From Deltaproteobacteria bacterium (GTDB taxonomy: Bacteria > Desulfobacterota > DSM-4660 > Desulfatiglandales > HGW-15), in assembly GCA_016930835.1 (NCBI GenBank), contig JAFGGA010000015.1, positions 1-40,423 on the forward strand: 40,423 bases of DNA, given 5' to 3'. A program made the translations under genes and the position numbers. Position 1 is the stretch's first letter. The number at the start of each line of letters is the position of its first letter. Below the pieces are notes generated by a model. The model saw only the letters and a list, made by a program, of their open reading frames with translations, ran no database searches and had not been told where the DNA came from. Positions 34,442 to 40,423 of this stretch are shown one piece after another.

Positions 34442-35331
34442 TCAACACCTGGCAGGCTGCCAAAGATATCATCTCCAAAATACCCCCCATCCGCGCTCAA
34501 GGGGCCTACGGAATCTTCAATGATCTGGTGGAGCTTTTCTACTTGTTGCTCAATAAAGGAAGCGGTTTCCTGTTTGATCATCAGATGTTTAAGGTCTTGT
34601 CGCAATCGGTCCGCTTGAACAGCCATCACCCATCCTTTCGTATAGGGGTGCTGATTGGCCAATCGCCCTGCATCCCGCAATTTTGTGTTAATGGCTGTCA
34701 CCACGCCGCTAACCGGTGAAAGCATCCTTACCTGATGATTCCCGCGGGAAATGTATATTTCCGCCCTGCCCTGCTTGACCTCTTTGCCCATGAGAGGGGT
34801 CTTGATCCTATCAAGCGGCCCCAAGAGCCGTAAAACGAAATCATCAAGACCGACCTTGACCAAATTACCCTCTTCCATCCTAACCCAAGTATGACCACGG
34901 TGGAAATAATATCCTTGAGGAATCTGAAAACCCTTTATATTCAGTACATAAACCGGATTGATCACGGCATGGACGAAGAATTGGTCATGAAAATATTGAT
35001 CAAATTCACAACTTCCGCAATGATATTCATGGGTGCATGTCCTGAATTCAATACGCCCTTTCAGGTGATGGATGCACGGCCGTTTTGCCAAAGGAAGCGA
35101 TCTCAATTTGTCTTTCCAAGAAACAATCTTTGCTTTTCTCCCGTCAGGTCTTCGTCCGGACTCCTTTAACGCGGCATTTTCGCGGGCAACAGTTTTCATG
35201 ATTTGATCAAAACGACACCCTATACAATGATAGTCTATCCTGCAATTCTTTCTGCTCACCACATCGGCCTGCATCCAAATACATTTAGGAAAGGTGCCTT
35301 TGGATCGGGCCTGCGAGTTTATTGGTTTCAT
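34405..35331 (-). CDS. GcvH-like protein with N-terminal cysteine motifs, no lipoyl lysine (copy 1)
   Basis: A 308-residue protein. The N-terminal half has two repeats of a cysteine motif: CIWMQADVV, then CRIDYHCIGCRFDQ (about 17-43), and CIHH, then CTHEYHCGSCEFDQ (about 86-112). These probably bind metal or iron-sulfur. The C-terminal half matches the H-protein fold of glycine cleavage: HTWVRMEEGNLVKVGLDDF and LSPVSGVVTAINTKL, then GWVMAVQ. Counting back from the SPVSG anchor, the position of the lipoyl lysine holds Asn, so it is unlikely to carry lipoate. No strong ribosome binding site precedes the ATG. It begins 24 bases after the upstream copy 2, so the two form an operon. Confidence 0.8.
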   Translation of the reverse strand: MKPINSQARSKGTFPKCIWMQADVVSRKNCRIDYHCIGCRFDQIMKTVARENAALKESGRRPDGRKAKIVSWKDKLRSLPLAKRPCIHHLKGRIEFRTCTHEYHCGSCEFDQYFHDQFFVHAVINPVYVLNIKGFQIPQGYYFHRGHTWVRMEEGNLVKVGLDDFVLRLLGPLDRIKTPLMGKEVKQGRAEIYISRGNHQVRMLSPVSGVVTAINTKLRDAGRLANQHPYTKGWVMAVQADRLRQDLKHLMIKQETASFIEQQVEKLHQIIEDSVGPLSADGGYFGDDIFGSLPGVEWEKLVNTFLCV

Positions 35332-35355
35332 AGGGATAAACCATTTTATAAAGTT

Positions 35356-36348
35356 TTAAACGCCCAAAAAGTTCTTGGTCAAATTACTCCAGCCCAAGCC
35401 AGGGAGATTACCGTAGATGTCATTGCTCAAATATCCGCCGTCAGCGGCCAAAGGTCCGGCTGTTTTTTCAATCATTATTTCAAGTCGCGTGACTTCTTGT
35501 GTCATCCATTCAAGCGTGTCCGTATCAACCATAAGTCTCTCGGCTTCCGCTTTGATATCAGGCGTCCGAACCATGAATAACCACCCTTTCCCATACGGGT
35601 CTTCATTGGCCAATGCCGGATTTTCCCTGGCCTGAAAGTTGACATCAACAATCACACCATCAATGGGTGAAAGAATATCCGCGGGATTGCCTTGCCGTTT
35701 AAGCCCCCAACCTGCCTTTCCATGATCCAGCACCTTACCCACAAGAGGAAGATCGAATTTGTCCGCTTTCCCGAGAAGTTTGAGGATAAAGTCATCGAGC
35801 CCGATTCGCATATTTCCACCGCTTTCAACCCGCACCCATGTATGGCCGTTATGGGCATAGTAGCCCATGGGGACATTGAACCCCTTCACATTCTGGACTT
35901 CTAAAGGTTTCATCCCGGTTCTCGGTGCCCAAACATCTTCAAATAGCTGATCAAAATCACAAGTTGCGCATTGGTAATCATAAGCGCACGCTCGCATGGA
36001 TATGCGTTTTGTGAGGCTATGACGACAGCTTCTCTGCAGGCTCGGCCGCTTTCTCATGGCATCCTGCCAGCTGATCTGTAATCCTTGATCGACCCTCCTC
36101 CGCATTCCGAGATCGTATTTGCAGGTGTTACAATCATAAAAATGATTACAGCTTTTAAAGTTCACTACCCCGCTTTGCATCCAGATACAGGGATTAGCCG
36201 CATGGACATCTTTATCCGGTTTGACCATCCAGATTTGACCACCCATAACCGCCCCAATCTCCGACTGACTGCCCAGATCCTCACGCTCTCCCTTTCGATA
36301 GGAGGACCCATATCCAATATGACTTCTTAATCTCTCTTTCCTTTCCAT
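35356..36348 (-). CDS. GcvH-like protein with N-terminal cysteine motifs, no lipoyl lysine (copy 2)
   Basis: A 330-residue paralog of the next gene. The N-terminus has CIWMQSGVVNFKSC then YDCNTCKYDLGM (about 53-80), and a second CRH...CAYDYQCATCDFDQ (about 107-130). The H-protein-like part reads HTWVRVESGGNMRIGLDDF, LSPIDGVIVDVN and GKGWLFMV. The lipoyl-lysine position relative to SPIDG is Gly. AAGGAGC six bases upstream of the ATG at 36348 is a good ribosome binding site. Such cysteine-plus-GcvH proteins are recurrent in Desulfobacterota and similar anaerobes, as I recall, with unknown role; electron-transfer scaffold or sulfur-carrier roles are speculation. Confidence 0.82.
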   Translation of the reverse strand: MERKERLRSHIGYGSSYRKGEREDLGSQSEIGAVMGGQIWMVKPDKDVHAANPCIWMQSGVVNFKSCNHFYDCNTCKYDLGMRRRVDQGLQISWQDAMRKRPSLQRSCRHSLTKRISMRACAYDYQCATCDFDQLFEDVWAPRTGMKPLEVQNVKGFNVPMGYYAHNGHTWVRVESGGNMRIGLDDFILKLLGKADKFDLPLVGKVLDHGKAGWGLKRQGNPADILSPIDGVIVDVNFQARENPALANEDPYGKGWLFMVRTPDIKAEAERLMVDTDTLEWMTQEVTRLEIMIEKTAGPLAADGGYLSNDIYGNLPGLGWSNLTKNFLGV

Positions 36349-37303
36349 ATTTTTGCTCCTTGTTTAAAGGTTGCTTTATGTCCAACCACTCATCTCTCCC
36401 TGCCCATGCGGGAAAGGGCTGGGGGGAGAGGATTTTGTACCTTTCCTCAATTCTATTCGTCACTATGATGGGGCTGCTATGAGTGACGTCGGCTCATGGG
36501 TTTTGGACCTGTAAGAAGATTCCCTTTTCCCTGAAACCGTTTTTGAACAAACGAAATTTCCGAAGTTCAATGGTTGGTAGAGCAAGGGCCGTGCCGATAG
36601 AGGTGAGCTGCCTCCAATAGCGGTTAACTTATTGATATGTAAAATTTTTCTGATTTGACATATTATTATGGAATGCTTTTAGAAAAGCTCGTTTGATTTC
36701 ATAAGTGATGCGATATGCGACAACATGCTTCGTGACATAGAAAAAAATAAATTTTCAGCCACATTATCCATGGGTTACATCATGCTGCATTCTACAACAT
36801 CGTATTCGCATTTTTCCACAAAGTAAGAGGGAATATAATTGGGTTCTCAATATTTTCACATTTAACCAAAATGATTCCGAGGGCAACAACGTGATGCAAG
36901 GCTCCAGGGGCATCCATCCTGGATTGCCTATAATGAACGTCTTTAGAAAGCAGTCAATAATAAGGAACAGATCATATTGCGGAAACCCGCCCGAGGTGGA
37001 TAAATCCCCCAACCCCCCTTTTAAAAGGAGGGCTAGAGGGGATTTAAAACAGTTTCAACATTTGACAAATAATTCATTGTTGTATGTCTATTTATATTGG
37101 TTGATTGCGATAGTCATCGGGAATGGACAACAGATGTCATCACCTGTCTCATAATTGTCCGCACCGTCGTCATTCCGGCCTGCCTGCCCGTGTCAGCATG
37201 CAGACAGGCGAAGGCCGTAATTCAGTAGTTTTTCAACATGACGAACCGTGAATACTATTATGAGACGATTAATAATAATCTTTTTAGCCTTAATTTTGAT
37301 GGT
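36349..37303. other. 950-base gap without a recognised gene
   Basis: The part near 36390-36433 is another C-rich palindrome (CTCTCCCTGCCCATGCGGG, GGGGGGAGAGG). A TTGACA (36655-36660) with a poor -10 (TTTAGA) stands at 17-base spacing on the plus strand. The middle (36540-36960) is AT-rich, without known motifs. 37162-37215 holds a GTCATTCCGGCCTGCCTGCC type repeat arm also present inside the element at 24785. Short open frames here show no protein character. Confidence 0.5.
37002..37045. repeat. 44-base palindromic repeat
   Basis: AAATCCCCCAACCCCCCTTTT (part of 37002-37022) is followed directly by AAAAGGAGGGCTAGAGGGG and ATTT, an almost complete inverted copy. This G/C palindrome with T/A core is a widespread bacterial dispersed-repeat type and could act as a bidirectional terminator. 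Confidence 0.65.
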
Positions 37304-37447
37304 CTCGTAAAAAGCCGGAAAATACGTATTTTTGTCATTCCGACGAAGGCCGGAATCCAGTCTTTTCAGATAGTTACATGGGCTCTGGACCCCGGCCGCA
37401 GTCTACCCCGTACTTGATACGGGACAGGGGTGACGACTTTTTACGAG
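37304..37447. mobile_element. MITE-like element with perfect 11-bp terminal inverted repeats
   Basis: The 144-base element begins CTCGTAAAAAG and ends CTTTTTACGAG, a perfect 11-base inverted repeat. It holds CATTCCGACGAAGGCCGGAA, the 17-base hairpin (37407-37423) and no coding frame. A degenerate sister lies at 24785-24957. It stops one base before the ATG of the integrase-HEPN gene. No clear target-site duplication is visible. Confidence 0.75.
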
Positions 37448-37448
37448 T

Positions 37449-38558
37449 ATGTCAATTTTCGATCCCGAAATCGTGAAGGACATGCTAACAATTCCTGAAT
37501 ATATTTCAGTCCAATTCAACAATGTCCTCAGACAAAAGGCAATCCCTGAGTCTTTCCATGTTCATTATAGAAAATGGCTTCGATATTTTCTCGATTTTTG
37601 TGAAAAACACCCTCTTCCTGAGGATAAATCAGAGCGGATCCGCTTATTCATCGAAAAGTTGAAATCCAAAAAACAAACCCCTCAACAATGCACTCAGGCC
37701 GCACATTCTGTTTCTCTATTTTTCGAATCACAGCAAGTGAAAAATCGCCCGCCTTCGGAAGCTATTAGGGGAAAGCGTTTTAATGAATGGCGCTGTCTGG
37801 AAAAATCGAAATATATACCCCTTTTTCTTTCCCGGCAGGAAATTGATATCATATTGAGTCATCTCGAATATCCATTTAATACCGTGGTCGGCCTTCTCTA
37901 TGGTTGCGGTCTCCGCCTTTTTAAGTGCATCGGTCTTCGAGTGCAAAATTTCAATTTCGAGGACAAAATTCTTACGGTCTATGGCAAAGGAGACAAGGAT
38001 CGAACCATTCCACTCCCCCGGAAGCTTACAGCAGTTCATATGGCAATCCCAATGTTATATGCACACTGGGAGGGTTATGTCCGAGAAACATGCCAGCTAT
38101 ACCTTGAGTATATTGAGTCTTGCGGTATAAAGATTGGGGATCTACGATCGGATTTGGTCGGATATTTGTGGACATCTACGCTTAAACCCCTTACCGGTGG
38201 TCTCAACTTTGCCAGAAAGAAAGCTGTCGCTGAGCTCGCTCTAAGATGCCTGCAAAATCCAGTTAAATTTGAGGAGAGCGAGCGTGCAATAAATACTAGG
38301 TCCAATTTGAATTTTGATGTTCTCGAAGACATTGCCGCTCATTTATGTTTGGATATATCGCCAATGTTACCGTTGAAGCGACATTTGAATGCATTAGTCC
38401 ATTTACGGAATCATATCGCTCACGGGTCAAGACCTCACTTGTTGGGCTACTCACATTTTCAAGAGCATGCGTCTTTTGTGATTGAACTAATGGAAGGATT
38501 TGAGTGTAGTCTTGCCCGATCTTTGGAAGACCAGAATTATTGCACGGTATCACCATGA
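37449..38558 (+). CDS. Chimera: truncated tyrosine recombinase fused to HEPN domain
   Basis: A 369-residue protein made of two unrelated halves. Residues 1 to about 190 are the N-terminus of an integron/XerC-like tyrosine recombinase: the core-binding region HYRKWLRYFLDFCEKH, box I LLYGCGLRLFKC with Arg156, and VYGKGDKDRTIPLP. The rest of the recombinase catalytic domain (HxxR and Tyr) is missing. From about residue 194 the sequence becomes a MAE_28990-type HEPN protein: MLYAHWEGYVRETCQLYLEY, INTRSNLNFDVLEDI and the RX4H ribonuclease-type motif RNHIAH (Arg320, His325). HEPN domains often act as RNases in defence or toxin systems. No ribosome binding site is visible, since the MITE ends just before the ATG. 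It lies upstream of a restriction-modification pair. Confidence 0.75.
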   Translation: MSIFDPEIVKDMLTIPEYISVQFNNVLRQKAIPESFHVHYRKWLRYFLDFCEKHPLPEDKSERIRLFIEKLKSKKQTPQQCTQAAHSVSLFFESQQVKNRPPSEAIRGKRFNEWRCLEKSKYIPLFLSRQEIDIILSHLEYPFNTVVGLLYGCGLRLFKCIGLRVQNFNFEDKILTVYGKGDKDRTIPLPRKLTAVHMAIPMLYAHWEGYVRETCQLYLEYIESCGIKIGDLRSDLVGYLWTSTLKPLTGGLNFARKKAVAELALRCLQNPVKFEESERAINTRSNLNFDVLEDIAAHLCLDISPMLPLKRHLNALVHLRNHIAHGSRPHLLGYSHFQEHASFVIELMEGFECSLARSLEDQNYCTVSP

Positions 38559-38644
38559 ATAATACCAAGGTCTACTGGAAGTGAGTGTCCTGTAAAAATA
38601 ATCATTTTCGCGGCTTGAAAATTTAATCTTAACCGGATGGAGCC

Positions 38645-39369
38645 ATGACAGAGATAATCGCTAATTTGGAAGATCACGTTTCGGAGGCAGTTGCCCATTA
38701 CTGGCAGACTCGTCAATCCCAAGTGGAAAGACAAAAAAATAAAGGAGTTTCTGATGCCGGGTTGCGGAGTGCGGTGACCGGCGGTGCTCAAATGGATGGC
38801 TTTATCCGCCTCTTCACGGAAATAGTGGTCGATGCCGGGCTTGACGAGAAATATGTTTTCAAAAAAAAACGTCTCGAATTGCCTGGTTTTTTCGACCCAC
38901 CAAGGAATGGGATTTGCTTGTAATTAAGAACGGACATTTGGTTGCAGCAATTGAAGCAAAGTCGCGGGTTGGCCCCTCTTTTGGCAACAACTTCAATAAC
39001 CGGACTGAAGAAGCTATGGGCAGCGCTCTTGACCTCTGGACGGCTTATCGGGAGGGAGCGTTCAACGCTGGAGTTCAGCCTTTCCTGGGGTATTTCTTCA
39101 TGCTTGAGGATTGTGATGCTTCAATTCGCCCAGTGAGGGTTAAAGAGCCACATTTCAAAGTGTTTCCGGAATTCGTTGGAGCGTCATACATGAAAAGATA
39201 TGAGATTTTTTGCCGAAAACTCGTTCTGGAGCGTCATTATACTTCGGCATCATTCATAACCTCGGAGAGCGAGACAGGTCTTAATGGTGCGTATCGGGAA
39301 CCTGCTAACGATCTTTCATTTACAATTTTTCTTAAATCACTTGTATCTCATATTGGAGCCTTTGCATGA
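38645..39369 (+). pseudogene. XhoI/PaeR7I-family type II restriction endonuclease with frameshift at a T6 tract
   Basis: Two frames together make one endonuclease of about 241 residues. The first (38645-38923) gives YWQTRQSQVERQKNKG, AVTGGAQMDGFIRLFTE and RLELPGFF; the second, best joined at 38893, continues RPTKEWDLLV, AAIEAKS, VGPSFGNNFNNRTEEAMGSA and EDCDASIRPV, all typical of the XhoI/PaeR7I family. The catalytic PD-(D/E)xK elements (Asp in EWDLLV, EAK) lie after the break. The break is a TTTTTT at 38887-38892, where one more T would restore the frame. The zero-frame reading T TTT TTC is also a classical -1 slippery site, and a slip there gives exactly GFFRPTK. By family the predicted target is CTCGAG. 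The end overlaps the methyltransferase start (ATGA). Confidence 0.85.
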
Positions 39370-40292
39370 AAAGCGACAAACATAAAACTTATCAGAGGCT
39401 AATTAACGGGGATGCAAGGGATCTGTCGTTTTTAGAAGATGAATCCATACATCTCATTGTTACCTCACCACCATATTGGAATTTAAAACGTTATAATGAA
39501 AATCCAGACCAATTGGGACATTTCCAAGACTATGAGACCTTCTTAAGGGCGCTTGAAAAAGTATGGAAGGAGGTTTTTAGGATATTTGTTCCAGGTGGCA
39601 GGTTGGTCTGTGTTGTTGGAGATGTATGTGTTTCAAGGAAGAGATTTGGACGGCATCTTGTTTTTCCATTACACGCGGATATCTGCGTTTTATGTCGTAA
39701 AATTGGTTTTGATAATCTCAATCCCATTATTTGGCATAAAATCGCAAATGCAAGATTCGAAGTGGAAAACGGATCAAAATTCTTGGGAAAACCATATGAA
39801 CCAAATGCAATCATAAAGAATGATATGGAATTTATCCTAATGCAAAGGAAGCCCGGCGGTTATCGTAAACCAACTGATGAACAAAGGAAATTAAGTAAAA
39901 TAGATAAAGAAAATTTTAATACTTGGTTTCAACAGATTTGGAATATTACAGGAGCCTCTACCAAAAACCACCCAGCCCCCTTTCCTCTTGAGCTTGCCTC
40001 TCGTCTTGTTAGAATGTTTTCATTTCATGGAGACACAGTTCTTGATCCTTTTTGCGGTACCGGCACAACAATGGTAGCGGCATTAAGATTTGGAAGGAAC
40101 AGTATAGGAATCGATATTGAACCTGAATATTGTCGTATGGCCGCGCGATATTTAAAAAAAGAGAGCAGCAATCTCTTTGTCAATACGGAATTAATATTCG
40201 AAAAAATGATAGCAGATCGATCAGGTCAAGTGCAAGTTTGTGAAGACCAAGCCCTTTACGAAGTTAAATCAGCCAGAAAATCACTTGGATAG
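39366..40292 (+). CDS. Site-specific DNA methyltransferase (beta-type, TSPPYW)
   Basis: A 308-residue amino-methyltransferase (N4-cytosine or N6-adenine). The catalytic motif IV TSPPYW is at 33-38, before the AdoMet motif I (DPFCGTGTT, 227-235), the order of the beta class. Other marks are NGDARDL at the start, WHKIANARFEVE and IGIDIEPEYC. As neighbour of the endonuclease it should protect the same site, probably CTCGAG. The ATG overlaps the endonuclease stop. The gene is AT-richer than the hdr region, which supports transfer. It looks intact, so it may remain as an orphan methyltransferase even if the endonuclease is dead. Confidence 0.9.
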   Translation: MKSDKHKTYQRLINGDARDLSFLEDESIHLIVTSPPYWNLKRYNENPDQLGHFQDYETFLRALEKVWKEVFRIFVPGGRLVCVVGDVCVSRKRFGRHLVFPLHADICVLCRKIGFDNLNPIIWHKIANARFEVENGSKFLGKPYEPNAIIKNDMEFILMQRKPGGYRKPTDEQRKLSKIDKENFNTWFQQIWNITGASTKNHPAPFPLELASRLVRMFSFHGDTVLDPFCGTGTTMVAALRFGRNSIGIDIEPEYCRMAARYLKKESSNLFVNTELIFEKMIADRSGQVQVCEDQALYEVKSARKSLG

Positions 40293-40307
40293 GCCAATCG
40301 GGTAGCC

Positions 40308-40361
40308 GGGGGTTTCTCTCCCCCAGCCCCCACAATACCCCTCATGCGGGTCCGCAAGGGG
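40308..40361 (+). repeat. Two adjacent hairpins after the methyltransferase
   Basis: GGGGG-TTTCTCT-CCCCC (40308-40324) is followed by CCCCTCATGCGG-GT-CCGCAAGGGG (40338-40361). The second has stems CCCCT/AGGGG and TGCGG/CCGCA with a CA bulge. They start 15 bases after the stop codon and could end transcription or mark the edge of a mobile element; no T-run follows. Confidence 0.5.
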
Positions 40362-40395
40362 CGTTTCACAAAGTCTATCGAACCGTAGTCGGATA

Positions 40396-40423
40396 ATGGA
40401 TATTCACCCACAGTTCTTTGACA
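40396..40423 (+). CDS. Possible gene start cut by the window edge
   Basis: An ATG at 40396 opens MDIHPQFFD before the window ends. A purine-rich GTCGGATA precedes it. The fragment is too short to identify, and it may be part of a mobile-element gene given the hairpins before it. Confidence 0.2.

Noticed and set aside
36891-37154. 87-residue ORF in the large gap
   Set aside because: It runs through a palindromic repeat and shows no family motif.

Overview
The window looks like a chromosome segment from a strictly anaerobic, sulfate-reducer-type Desulfobacterota (Desulfobacterales-like). The main reason is two complete gene sets for a flavin-based electron-transfer module joined to methylenetetrahydrofolate reductase: a giant HdrA, MvhD, MetV and MetF. 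This is the methyl-branch redox step of the Wood-Ljungdahl pathway. Three in-frame UGA codons, each at a family cysteine position and each followed by a SECIS-like hairpin, indicate an organism that inserts selenocysteine. The many PAS/His-kinase proteins and the dispersed G/C-rich palindromic repeats also fit this group. The taxonomic call is an inference from gene content.

Layout. 1-2510: a small secreted protein, a lipoprotein alpha/beta hydrolase, and a 600-base stretch without a convincing gene. 2511-4364: a hybrid histidine kinase with a MEDS sensor domain. 4587-11177: operon A, hdrA (all-Cys), mvhD (Sec), metV, metF. 11462-16282: a small unknown protein, a histidine kinase with a dehydrogenase-like Rossmann N-terminus, a receiver-kinase protein, and a lone third MetF paralog. 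16463-22953: operon B, hdrA (Sec), mvhD (Sec), metV, metF. 23012-23392: a single-domain response regulator. 23702-30061: an ACT-domain protein, a DJ-1/PfpI protein, a cytidylate-kinase-like protein, a second Rossmann-type histidine kinase overlapping an NtrC-type regulator, and an archaemetzincin-like protease. 30055-30345 (minus): a small zinc-ribbon protein. 31146-34154: an unknown CPxCG protein, a CoA-disulfide-reductase-like flavoprotein and a sirtuin. 34405-36348 (minus): two tandem GcvH-like proteins with cysteine motifs and no lipoyl lysine. 37449-40292: a horizontally acquired-looking island with an integrase-HEPN chimera, a frameshifted XhoI/PaeR7I-family restriction endonuclease and its methyltransferase.

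How the genes may work together. Each hdrA protein is 1,479 residues and carries ferredoxin-type clusters, two HdrA-like FAD halves and an inserted GltD/NfnB-like NAD(P)H-binding module. No hdrB, hdrC, hydrogenase or formate dehydrogenase gene is present in the window. The likely unit is therefore HdrA-MvhD-MetVF, moving electrons between methyl-/methylene-tetrahydrofolate, NAD(P)H and ferredoxin. The two copies differ at one redox position (Cys64 versus Sec64), which suggests two versions for different selenium supply or redox conditions. The two kinases with NAD-binding-like sensor domains and the small receiver protein sit among these operons and are reasonable candidates for redox control, but no regulatory link can be proven from sequence.

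Intergenic DNA is rich in repeats: C-rich palindromes (some in short tandem arrays), a 17-nt hairpin seen four times, and a MITE-like element with 11-bp perfect terminal inverted repeats. No rRNA, tRNA or genuine CRISPR array was recognised.
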